In this document: piece after piece, positions 31,681 through 39,508 of the stretch
Position numbering within the stretch: the first letter of the stretch is position 1
How the letters are laid out: the number at the start of each line of letters is the position of its first letter
Source of the DNA: Planctomycetia bacterium
Lineage (GTDB): Bacteria; Planctomycetota; UBA1135; GCA-002686595
Assembly: GCA_005778045.1 (NCBI GenBank)
Contig: SXKQ01000089.1
Location: 1 to 40,747 of the forward strand
Length of the DNA stretch: 40,747 nucleotides
Direction: 5' to 3'
The notes under the pieces: generated by a model
The model's database searches: none
Told to the model about the DNA's origin: nothing
What the model saw: the letters and a program-made list of their open reading frames with translations, nothing else
Program-made: the position numbers and the translations under genes

Positions 31681-33058
31681 CTAGCGGGGCTCGCGGGTCG
31701 CGGCGACAACTCCCGTGCCAGACAGGGCATCGAGGATCCCGGCCGCCTTGGCCAGCGTCTCGGCGTCCTCGGCGGCGGGGTCGGACTGCCACGTGATGCC
31801 GCCCCCGACCCGGAAGGCCAGCTCGCCCGTCCAAGGGCCGGGAACGCCGCCTGCACGCCACAGGAGCGTGCGGATCAGGATGTTGAAGGCCGCGTGTCCC
31901 CGCAGGTCCACGAAGCCCAGCGAGCCACAGTAAAAGCTGCGTCCTTCGCCCTCGAGCTCGGCGATCACCTCCATGGCGCGCAATTTCGGCGCACCGGTGA
32001 TCGAGCCGCCGGGAAAGATCGCAGCCAGCACGGCACACGCGTCCACTCCAGAGGACACGTCCGCCACCACGTCGGCCAACAGGTGGTGCACCCGGGCGTA
32101 GCTCTCGAGGTGCGGAAAGCCCTCGACCCACACGCCGCCCGGTCGCGCCACGCGACCGAGGTCATTGCGCTCGAGGTCCACGATCATCGCCAGCTCGGCG
32201 CGGTCCTTCTCGCTCGCAAGCAGCTGCTCGCGCGCGCGCGTCCAAGCCGGGCTCCGCCGAGCGCGCGCTCGTGCCCTTGATCGGCCGGGTGCGCGCTCGC
32301 ACTCCGTCGAACTCGAGCAGCAGCTCTGGCGACGCCGACAGCAGAGCGCCGCCCTCGAACTCCGCGTAGCCCATGTAGGGCGCCGGATTCCGCTCGCGCA
32401 GACGCGCGAACCAGCGTTCCGGCGCGCCGCGCACGGGAGTCGTCATGCGGTGCGCCAGGTTCGCCTGGTAGATGTCTCCGGCCGCGATGAATCGGCGGCA
32501 GCGCTCGATGCGCGCCATGTGCTCGGCGGACGAGACCGCACGCTGGACGGCTCCACACGCGAGTTCCTCTGCGGCGGGCTCCGTCGCGAGCGCAGCCCTT
32601 ACCTCGCGTGCACGCTGGGCCACGGAGGCACGGCCGTCGCCGGGATCCTCGCCGAGCACCAGCCACGTCGTGCGCTTGCGCTCGTCGCGCACGAGGAAGT
32701 CCACGTACAGCCCGCCCGCGACGCGCGGAAATCCCCACGGTTCGGGCGGGCAATGCAAAGGCCGCTCGCCTTCGACACCGAGGTCGTAGGCGAAGGCACC
32801 GAGAAAACCGCCCGAAAACATGCCGGGGATCTCGTCTCCGCCCGCGGGCTCGAGCTGCGCGAGCAGCTCGCGCGGCGTTCCCACGCTCGCGCGCGGCCGG
32901 GGCGGCAACGGATCGAAGCCGAGCACGCCATAGCGACTCGGGTAGCCGCGAGCGCTCTCGAGCAGCACTCGCGGCCCGCGGCCGCGCAGGCGCACGAGCG
33001 CACCGCAGAGCTCGATGTCGCCGAGCTCCTCGACCACCGCTCGCAGGCGATAGGTCAC
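31681..33058 (-). pseudogene. pabB: Frameshifted aminodeoxychorismate synthase component I (PabB-like)
   Basis: The gene encodes a chorismate-binding enzyme of the PabB type, which with a glutamine amidotransferase makes 4-amino-4-deoxychorismate for folate. GTG 33058 begins the N-terminal domain. The catalytic PIKGT, with the Lys characteristic of PabB, is present in RTRPIKGTSARS. The frame then shifts inside a (CG)6 run at 32229-32240. The second frame carries SEKDRAELAMIVDLERNDLG, then FPGGSITGAPKLRAMEVIAE and GGGITWQSDPAAE. Adding one GC dinucleotide would read GLDARAREQLLASEKDRAE and restore one protein of about 460 residues. As given, the gene is split into two frames. Real loss, slippage or assembly error cannot be told apart here. 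Confidence 0.85.
32229..32240. repeat. (CG)6 dinucleotide run at the pabB frameshift
   Basis: Six CG dimers lie exactly where the PabB-like protein changes frame. Gain or loss of a dimer changes the reading frame by two bases. Confidence 0.7.
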
Positions 33059-33070
33059 GGCCTCGAAACC

Positions 33071-34372
33071 TCAGGCCTGCGCGCGCATCACGAAGCTCGC
33101 TGCGTACTGGCGGTGGTACCACAGCCCGAGCAACGCTCCGAGCACCAGCACGAGCGCCGAGACGAGGAACGGCGCACGCGAGCCCTGCAAGCTGAACACG
33201 AGCCCGGCGAGCATCGGGCCGACCATCCGCGCGAGGCTCGCCACGGACTGCTGCATGCCGAGGAACGCGCCCTGCGCCTCGGCCGGGGCTGCACGGGAAA
33301 GCAGGGAGCTTACCGACGGATTCGAGAGGCCGAAGCCGAGCGGCATCACGACACAGCCCACGATCACCCACGCGAAGCTCGGCGCGAGACCGACGATGGC
33401 GAGCCCGAGCCCGAGCAACGCCGGACCGACGATCACGAGCCGCGTCTCGCCGAAACGCGGAGCGATGCGGCGGATGAGGCCGCCTTGGATGATGGCGGAG
33501 ATGATGCCGATCACGAACAGGTAGCGGCCCGCGAACGGCGCCGCGGCCATCGTCTGCGCCATGGTCGCCTGCTCGATCGCCGTGTCCATGCCGAAGTACG
33601 ACGGGAAGTTCGCAAGGCCGAACAGGATGAACATGCTCTCGAAGCCGGCGAAGGCCGTCACGAACAGGAACGAGAGCAGGAGCACGCCGCCGATGCGCGT
33701 GTCCGAGAGCGCGAGACGCAGCTGCTCGCCGCCGTAGGCACGCGAGCCGCCGCGCCGTGCGGGCTCCGGCAGCTTGAGCCAGCCAAAGAGCGCGGCCGCC
33801 AGCGACAGGGCCGCCGCCGCGATGCCGGGGGCGTGGATCGAATAGCGCGCGAGCTCGCCGCCGAGCGCCGGTCCGAGCGTGAAACCGAGACCGAAGGCCG
33901 CGCCGATCAGGCCGAGTCCCTTGGTGCGGTTCTCTGGCGTGGTCACGTCCGCGATGTAGGCGTTGGCAGTCGAGATGTTTGCGCCAAAGAAGCCCGACAG
34001 CATGCGCGAGGCGAACAGCACGTACAGGATCTGCCGCGGCGCCGCCTCGGGTCCAAACAGGAAGCGCGCGACCTCATCGCTGAATCCAAACGCGAGGTAG
34101 GCCAGCGCCGTGCCGACGAGGCCACCCACGAGCACCGGCTTGCGCCCGACGCGGTCGGAGAGCCGCCCCCACATCGGTGCGAACAGGAACTGCATCCCCG
34201 AGAAGCAGGCGAACAAGAGCCCGAGTTCGGTCTCGCTCGCGTCGTAGGCCGTCGAATAGATCGGCAGCAGCGGGATCACGATCCCGAACCCGAGCAGGTC
34301 AATGAAGACCGTCAGGAAGATGAACAGGAGCGGCGAGCGGCCGCCGGGATCACGCTGGTCTGCGTTGGCCAT
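33071..34372 (-). CDS. MFS transporter, DHA1/TetA-like
   Basis: This 433-residue membrane protein has 12 predicted helices. Helix 1 is LLFIFLTVFIDLLGFGIVIPLLP, and the motif A loop G-R-L-S-D-R-x-G-R-K lies between helices 2 and 3 (MWGRLSDRVGRKPVLVGG). Motif C-type GAAFGLGFTLGPALGG is in helix 5. The pattern matches the DHA1 group of drug:H+ antiporters that includes TetA, but similarity of fold does not show antibiotic resistance. It is the first gene of the minus-strand operon that continues into pabB, 12 bp downstream, so it may export an aromatic metabolite. Confidence 0.87.
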   Translation of the reverse strand: MANADQRDPGGRSPLLFIFLTVFIDLLGFGIVIPLLPIYSTAYDASETELGLLFACFSGMQFLFAPMWGRLSDRVGRKPVLVGGLVGTALAYLAFGFSDEVARFLFGPEAAPRQILYVLFASRMLSGFFGANISTANAYIADVTTPENRTKGLGLIGAAFGLGFTLGPALGGELARYSIHAPGIAAAALSLAAALFGWLKLPEPARRGGSRAYGGEQLRLALSDTRIGGVLLLSFLFVTAFAGFESMFILFGLANFPSYFGMDTAIEQATMAQTMAAAPFAGRYLFVIGIISAIIQGGLIRRIAPRFGETRLVIVGPALLGLGLAIVGLAPSFAWVIVGCVVMPLGFGLSNPSVSSLLSRAAPAEAQGAFLGMQQSVASLARMVGPMLAGLVFSLQGSRAPFLVSALVLVLGALLGLWYHRQYAASFVMRAQA

Positions 34373-34556
34373 AGTCGGCGCAGTCTAGCCCCGCGCGCGT
34401 CGGGAGCGTGCGCCGATCGCGCTCACACCGCGGAGCGCCGGGTCCTTGGCAGCGGCCCCGGTGCCGAGCGCGCCCTCGGACGTTTTTTCCCGGCCGCGGG
34501 GAATGCGCTCCCCGCACACACGCCGCGCGCTCGGATGCGCCGATACGGCGAGCAGC

Positions 34557-35006
34557 ATGAAGTCGCTCCTCCCGCTGGCCCTCGTCGCTTCCGCCGTCGC
34601 GTCGCTCACCTTCGCCGCCAGCCCGGCGCAAGAAGCACCGCTCGAGCGCCTCGCGGCCCTCGAAAAGGAGCTCGGCGAGCTCAAGGCCAAGGTCGCGAGT
34701 CTGGAGCAAGGCGCCGCCGGCACGGAGCTCGGCCACTCGCTCGCCGAGGAGCGCGCACGCGCCGAGGCTCTCGTCACGTGGGCTCGCTCCCAGGGCGCAG
34801 CCGCCGTCGCGTTCCAGTCGACACTGCAGGACGCGCGCGAGAAGGGCTTCACCGCCGGCATCAACCCGGCCTCGCGCGAGGCGCTGCTCGCCGGAGTTGA
34901 GGCACTGGCCGCTTCCCTGCGCAAGCTGCCCGCCCCGGAATCGGCAGAGTCGGCACGCGAGCAGCAGAAGCACGCGCCCGCGGGCCGGACCCCGCCCGCG
35001 AAATAG
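34557..35006 (+). CDS. Small secreted coiled-coil protein
   Basis: This 149-residue protein has a signal peptide (LPLALVASAVASLTFAASPAQ) followed by a short coiled coil (ERLAALEKELGELKAKVASLE) and a helical remainder ending in a proline-rich tail. No family is recognised. It stands alone on the plus strand, divergent from the MFS operon, across about 185 bp in which no clear promoter is seen. Confidence 0.65.
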   Translation: MKSLLPLALVASAVASLTFAASPAQEAPLERLAALEKELGELKAKVASLEQGAAGTELGHSLAEERARAEALVTWARSQGAAAVAFQSTLQDAREKGFTAGINPASREALLAGVEALAASLRKLPAPESAESAREQQKHAPAGRTPPAK

Positions 35007-35077
35007 CCGCCGAAAGAGCGCCGCGATCGCGGCGCGAGGCCGTGCAAGACGCGTGCGCGCGCGTCAGAATAACAGTC

Positions 35078-35470
35078 ATGACGCGCAAGCTGTTCACCCC
35101 GGCCCAGGCCAATCGCACGCTGCCGCTCGTGCGTCGCATCGTCGACGACATTCTGCTGCGCGGCCGCGAATTGCGCCGCCTCGCACCGCGCCACGCCGAT
35201 CCCGACGCCCGCGCGCGGCTCGAGACGCTCGGTGGCGAGATCGAGGCGCTGATCGACGAGCTGCGCCACATCGGCTGCGACTACAAGGACTTCGCCTTCG
35301 ACAAGGGGCTCGTCGACTTCCCCGGCGCGATCGGCGAGCAGCCCGTGCTCCTGTGCTGGCGCAGCGACGAGCCGCGCGTCGAGTGGTACCACGCCCACGA
35401 GGCCGGCTTCGCGGGACGCACGCGGATCCCCGAGGAGCTGCTCGTCGAAGAGCCTGCCACGCGAGCGTGA
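35078..35470 (+). CDS. DUF2203 family protein
   Basis: This 130-residue cytoplasmic protein matches the DUF2203 pattern: LFTPAQANRTLPLVRRIVDDIL at the N-terminus, a long helical middle, and the conserved IGCDYKDFAFDKGLVDFPG...VLLCWRSDEPRVEWYHAHEAGFAGR end. The function is unknown. Its stop overlaps the recombinase start (GTGA), so both are co-translated. ATG 35078 is used; an in-frame codon at 35042 would add 12 residues. Confidence 0.85.
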   Translation: MTRKLFTPAQANRTLPLVRRIVDDILLRGRELRRLAPRHADPDARARLETLGGEIEALIDELRHIGCDYKDFAFDKGLVDFPGAIGEQPVLLCWRSDEPRVEWYHAHEAGFAGRTRIPEELLVEEPATRA

Positions 35471-36483
35471 AGCGTACTCCGCGAACTCCGTCACAGGCGC
35501 GCGGCCGCTCCCGCGAGCTCCAAGAGCACTCGCAGGAGCCCACGGCGGGCGCGCCCCAAACGCGGCCTTCGAGTCAGTCCATCCCGCGCACGCTCGCCGA
35601 GCACTGCGCTGCCTACCTCGCGGAGCTCGCCGCCGCGCGCGGCGCCTCCGAGCACACCTTGCGCGCCTACGCCAAGGACCTCGAGGAGTTCGTCGCCCAC
35701 GCCGCCGCGCTGGAGATCACCGACCCCGCGCTCGTCACCGCGCGCACGCTGCGCGGCTTCCTGTTCGCGCTCGACGATCGCGGCCTCGCGCGCACCTCCG
35801 CGCGCCGCAAGCTCTCCGCTGTGCGCTCGCTGTTTCAGCACCTGCTCGAGCGCGGCTTCATCGAGCAACACCCCGGCAAGGCGCTGCGCTCCGGCAAGGT
35901 CTCCCGCACGCTGCCTGGCGCTGTCGACGCCAGCGAGCTCGACCGCCTGCTCGAAAGCTGCGATCTCTCGACTCCGCTCGGCCGCCGCGACCGCGCCCTG
36001 CTCGAGTTCGTCTACTCCGCCGGCACGCGCGCCGCCGAAGCCGTCACACTCGACTTGCGCGACCTCGACCTCGCCTCCGGCGTCGCGCGCGTGCGAGGCA
36101 AAGGCCGCAAGGAGCGCCTCGTCGGCATCGGCTCTCGCGCCCGAGCCGCGCTCGAGGCCTACCTTTCTGACCCGCGCCGCCCGACACCCAAGGACGCGCG
36201 CGCCGTGTTCCTGAACGCCCGCGGCGGCCGCCTCACCACCCGCGCCCTCGGCTTGATCCTCGACAAGGTCGCCCTGCAGTCCGGCCTCGGCAAGAAGCTG
36301 CACCCCCACCTCCTGCGCCATTCCTTCGCCACCCACCTGCTCGATGCCGGCGCCGACCTGAAGGCCGTCCAAGACCTCCTCGGCCACGCCCACATCACCA
36401 CCACGCAGATCTACACCCACGTCTCCATCGAGCGCCTGCGCAAGGTCTACGACCAGTCCCACCCCCGCTCTGGCCAGCCCTAG
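35467..36483 (+). CDS. XerC/XerD-type tyrosine recombinase
   Basis: This 338-residue integrase-family protein has an SAM-like DNA-binding N-domain (LAEHCAAYLAELAAARGASEHTLRAY) and the catalytic domain with all active residues visible: Arg in SAGTRAAEAV, Lys in GKGRKERLV, H-x-x-R in HLLRHSFATH, His in LLGHAHITTTQ and Tyr in IYTH. It is probably the chromosome-dimer recombinase (XerC or XerD), though an integrase is possible. The first 40 residues are a basic, low-complexity extension not found in standard XerC. The GTG 35467 start is chosen because it overlaps the DUF2203 stop. No phage genes or attachment repeats are visible around it. Confidence 0.9.
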   Translation: MKRTPRTPSQARGRSRELQEHSQEPTAGAPQTRPSSQSIPRTLAEHCAAYLAELAAARGASEHTLRAYAKDLEEFVAHAAALEITDPALVTARTLRGFLFALDDRGLARTSARRKLSAVRSLFQHLLERGFIEQHPGKALRSGKVSRTLPGAVDASELDRLLESCDLSTPLGRRDRALLEFVYSAGTRAAEAVTLDLRDLDLASGVARVRGKGRKERLVGIGSRARAALEAYLSDPRRPTPKDARAVFLNARGGRLTTRALGLILDKVALQSGLGKKLHPHLLRHSFATHLLDAGADLKAVQDLLGHAHITTTQIYTHVSIERLRKVYDQSHPRSGQP

Positions 36484-36588
36484 CCCCGCCGACGCGACGC
36501 GGCATCCCAAAAAAACCAACTCGCATCACCACCGACGCAGCGAGCATCAGGCGCGAGCTCCGCGAGCGACAGCTGCGAGCGGAGAGAG

Positions 36589-36666
36589 TGGTGATCCCAA
36601 GGGGATTTGAACCCCTGTCGCCAGGATGAAAACCTGGTGTCCTAGGCCGGGCTAGACGATGGGACC
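36589..36666 (-). tRNA. tRNA-Glu(UUC)
   Basis: On the minus strand the sequence from 36666 folds as a cloverleaf: acceptor GGTCCCA/TGGGATC (one G-U pair), anticodon stem CCAGG/CCTGG with loop TTTTCAT giving anticodon TTC (Glu), and a T-arm containing GGGGTTCAAATCCCC. The discriminator A is followed by an encoded CCA (36589-36591). The gene lies between xerC and eboE. Confidence 0.95.
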
Positions 36667-36781
36667 ACCGGAGTGACTCTCGCAGCGACCTTTCAGCCGT
36701 TGCGGGCGAGGACGATAGGGTCGCTCCAGAGGGCTGTCAACGCCGCGCGAACCCAATTTTTGCGCCGGGGCGCAGCCGGAT

Positions 36782-38044
36782 TCAGGCGGGGGTCCAGCCT
36801 GCGGCCGCGAGCACGGCCAGCACGTGGCGGTACTCGCGTTCAAGCCCGTCGACGAGCTCTCCGGCGCCCCGTGCCTCGCGCGGCAGGACGTCCCACGTGT
36901 AGGTCTCGATCTCGACGTGCAGTTCGTCGCTCGGCCACAGCTCCGGCGCCGCGAGCTGCAGGGCGAGCACGCGATCCGCATAGTCGCGGGTGGTCGAGAG
37001 CCCCGAGGCTCCGAGCGCGTCTAGATCGACAGGCACGTGGAAATGGCAGCGCCACTCCGTGCAGTCATGCCACGCGGACTGCGGCTCGGCCCAGCCCGCG
37101 CGCAGCTCGCTGAGGTCGCCGGCGCGCGCGACCGCGTCGGGCCCCTGCCCGGTCACTTGGTGGAGATAGCGGGCCTCGTCGAGCTCGAGCAGCGCCCGTC
37201 GGCCAAACTCGTTGCCATGCGGATCGAGCACCGCGAGCGCACTGGTGAACTGCAGCTTGCCGACGCCGGCTCCGCTCGCGGCGAGTCCCGCGCGCCAGCG
37301 TGCGTCCGCCGGCTCGAATTCGACCGCGGCGTGGCAGGCGTCGAGGCACACTCCGAGGTGACGCGCGATCGCGGACTGAGACTCGGGTTGCTCACGGCGC
37401 AGCTCACGCTCGCGCGCGAACACCTCGCCGAGCGCGGCGCAGGTCTCCGTCAGCGAGCGCGGCTCGGGCTCGGCGGACAGCACGATGCGCGTCCCCTGCT
37501 CGCGCTCGATCCGCGCGAGCTGCGAGGCGACCGCGACCCAGTTCGCGAACACCGCGCGGCGCGTCGAGTCGAGCTCGACGGGCAGGACGCGCGACGAGTG
37601 CGCTCCCGTGTGCGTGCTGATCGAGACATGGCGGCGCGCGCCGAGCGCCGGCAGAAGGCGCGCGGCCACCTGCGCCACGTCGAGCGTGTACTGCAGCCGC
37701 TCCGCGCTCCACCACTCGGGCGCGAACACGCCTTCTTTCAGGCCGATGTGCGCAAATCCGCCGTACGGGAACGCGTTGAAGGTCGAGGGATCGAGCCCGT
37801 GCGAGCCAAGCCACGCGCGCAGCTCGCGCAGGGCGTCCGCATCGCTCGCCAGACGGCGCGCGAGCGTGGCCGGCAGGTACATGCCGACCGAAAATTCGCG
37901 CCCGGGCGCGAGCCGCGCATGCAACGGCTCGGTGACGTTCTCCAGACCCGAGTACAGCCCCTCGAGCGAGTCCGCGGGGTGCAGGTTCAGGCAATAGGAG
38001 AGACGGACTTTCCGTCCCTCGTGCGCGGGATGCCCGAGCAGCAT
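36782..38044 (-). CDS. eboE: EboE-type TIM-barrel metabolite traffic protein
   Basis: This 420-residue xylose-isomerase-like TIM-barrel protein matches EboE: LSYCLNLHPADSLEG near the start, VGMYLPATLARRL, then the hallmark FNAFPYGGFAHIGLKEGVF with APEWWSAERLQYTLDVA, and later VSISTHTGAHSSR and GVCLDACHAAVEF. EboE is a conserved ebo-cluster member linked to moving metabolite precursors to the periplasm. Here it is about 31 kb from eboA and the TatD-like gene, so the cluster is split, and eboC, eboD and eboF are not seen. The start at ATG 38044 lies 21 bp after the Trm112-like stop, suggesting co-transcription. Confidence 0.85.
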   Translation of the reverse strand: MLLGHPAHEGRKVRLSYCLNLHPADSLEGLYSGLENVTEPLHARLAPGREFSVGMYLPATLARRLASDADALRELRAWLGSHGLDPSTFNAFPYGGFAHIGLKEGVFAPEWWSAERLQYTLDVAQVAARLLPALGARRHVSISTHTGAHSSRVLPVELDSTRRAVFANWVAVASQLARIEREQGTRIVLSAEPEPRSLTETCAALGEVFARERELRREQPESQSAIARHLGVCLDACHAAVEFEPADARWRAGLAASGAGVGKLQFTSALAVLDPHGNEFGRRALLELDEARYLHQVTGQGPDAVARAGDLSELRAGWAEPQSAWHDCTEWRCHFHVPVDLDALGASGLSTTRDYADRVLALQLAAPELWPSDELHVEIETYTWDVLPREARGAGELVDGLEREYRHVLAVLAAAGWTPA

Positions 38045-38065
38045 CGTCCGGCGTCCGCGCCCGGG

Positions 38066-38314
38066 TCAGGGCAGCGCGAGACCTTCGTCCACGAGCAGGA
38101 CCGGGATGCCGTCGCGCACGGGATAGAGCACCTTGCCGTCGGTGCGCACGAGCGCCTCGACGAGCTTGTCCGTGACCGGGCGGCCACCGCGATTCTGGGC
38201 CTTGCCCGAGGCGATCCACGCATTGGCGCGCTCGAGCAGCGCTACGTTGGCGACGGCGAGCCCCTGGTGGGACTCAGGGCAGGCGAGGATCTGCAGCAGG
38301 TCTTGGTCGATCAC
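38066..38314 (-). CDS. Trm112/UPF0434-like small protein
   Basis: This 82-residue protein has the Trm112-type layout: LLQILACPESHQGL at the start and VLYPVRDGIPVLLVDEGLAL at the end. Classical members carry two CPxC-type pairs for zinc; here only the first Cys-Pro is present, so zinc binding is doubtful. In bacteria these small proteins are linked to methyltransferase partners or lipid A steps. The start is GTG 38314. Confidence 0.8.
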   Translation of the reverse strand: MIDQDLLQILACPESHQGLAVANVALLERANAWIASGKAQNRGGRPVTDKLVEALVRTDGKVLYPVRDGIPVLLVDEGLALP

Positions 38315-38474
38315 GGTCTACCTCGGTCGGCCGGCGGGCAGCGCGGCACTCCCAGAGGTGTACCAAGAGCCACCGCGCGCGGCGAGGGATTGGCCGCGAA
38401 CTGCACGCCGTGCGCGACGTTGACAGCGGGCGGCGCCCCGTGCTGGAGTCCGTGGACCGGCTGGAAGCCCCCGC

Positions 38475-39485
38475 GTGCTGACCCTGCTCCTGCTCTCGCT
38501 GCCCGTCTCCGACCTCGCGCTGCCCGCGAGTCCGGCCGCGCGTGCTTGGTCTGCGATCGCACCGGACACCCGGCCCGCCGAGCTCCCGCAGGCGGTACTG
38601 GCCGCCGCCTATCCGAGCTACTGGGACTCGCAGCCCGGCTGGCAGGGCTGGAGCGAGCGCCTCGCGAGCCTGCGGTCTGGAGTCGTGCCGACGCCGGACC
38701 AGCGCGCCGAGCTCGCGCTGTGCGCGCTCTCGCAGGGTCGCGGCGAGGACGCGTGGCAGCACGTCGGTGCCCTGCTCGCGCATCCGGGACACACTGCGGC
38801 GCTCGTCCCCTACTTGCTCGTCGGCGGGCCGACCCTCGACCTCGAGGACGGTGCGCTGTTCGCGCCGGCTCTGCCGCCGCTCTCGGGCTCGCCCGCCGAG
38901 CGCACGCTCGGGCTCGGCGTGCTCGAGCCGCGCGAGTGGTGGCTGCGTGGCATGGCGATCGGCAAGGCCCGCGTGGACGTGCGCTTCGCGGTCGACAACA
39001 GCGGCCTGCAGCTCGAGTTCCATCACCAAGGCGGCGGCGACGCGCGCCTGCGCGTGGTGCTGCCCGAACCGCTCGACATGGAGATCAGCTCCGTCTACGT
39101 CGACTGGGAGCGCGAGCCCGCGCCCGGCGGCGAGCACGAGGTGCTGCTCTCTCCGGAGGTGCCGGTGATGGAAGTCCACGGCTCGGTGCGCCCCGTGCAG
39201 CGACGCTGGCCCAACGTGGCGCCGCTCGAGCTCGACGCGCGCGCCAAGTCGCTCGGCTTCGACGTCGTCGTCGCGGCGGCCGACGTGAGCAAGCCGCGGG
39301 CCACGGGCCTCGCGCGCGCGATCACCGGGGCGACCGGACTCGACGCGCGCGTGCGCGCGGCGAGCTCGACACCTGCCGCGGGCGAGCCGCGCGGCATCGC
39401 GCTCGAGTTCGCGGGAGGCCCGGAGCGCGCCCGCAAGCTGCGGCAGTTGCTCTCGACGCTCGAGCACTTCGCGGCAGCCCACTAG
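38475..39485 (+). CDS. Secreted protein of unknown function
   Basis: This 336-residue protein has a short signal peptide (MLTLLLLSLPVSDLALPASP; GTG start at 38475) and no recognised domain. It has a helical first third with a tetratricopeptide-like feel (ELALCALSQGRGEDAWQHVG) and a beta-rich second half (LQLEFHHQGGGDARLRVVLPEPLDM, ISSVYVDWEREPAPGGEHEVLLS). It is the upstream neighbour of pepP (23 bp), which suggests co-transcription. Confidence 0.65.
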   Translation: MLTLLLLSLPVSDLALPASPAARAWSAIAPDTRPAELPQAVLAAAYPSYWDSQPGWQGWSERLASLRSGVVPTPDQRAELALCALSQGRGEDAWQHVGALLAHPGHTAALVPYLLVGGPTLDLEDGALFAPALPPLSGSPAERTLGLGVLEPREWWLRGMAIGKARVDVRFAVDNSGLQLEFHHQGGGDARLRVVLPEPLDMEISSVYVDWEREPAPGGEHEVLLSPEVPVMEVHGSVRPVQRRWPNVAPLELDARAKSLGFDVVVAAADVSKPRATGLARAITGATGLDARVRAASSTPAAGEPRGIALEFAGGPERARKLRQLLSTLEHFAAAH

Positions 39486-39508
39486 GGACCTCTGCTACCC
39501 TCACCTCC

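Noticed and set aside
33071..34372. Tetracycline-resistance gene.
   Set aside because: It has the general TetA/DHA1 fold and motif A, but this is shared by many exporters and there is no regulator next to it.
32165..34900. A long plus-strand open frame (about 911 codons) over pabB and the MFS gene.
   Set aside because: Arg/Glu/His-rich shadow translation with no known motif; the opposite strand holds real genes.
35467..36666. Xer-type recombinase beside a tRNA gene, suggesting an integrated element.
   Set aside because: The recombinase is coupled to DUF2203 and no cargo, phage genes or duplicated tRNA end is seen; a housekeeping XerC/D is simpler.
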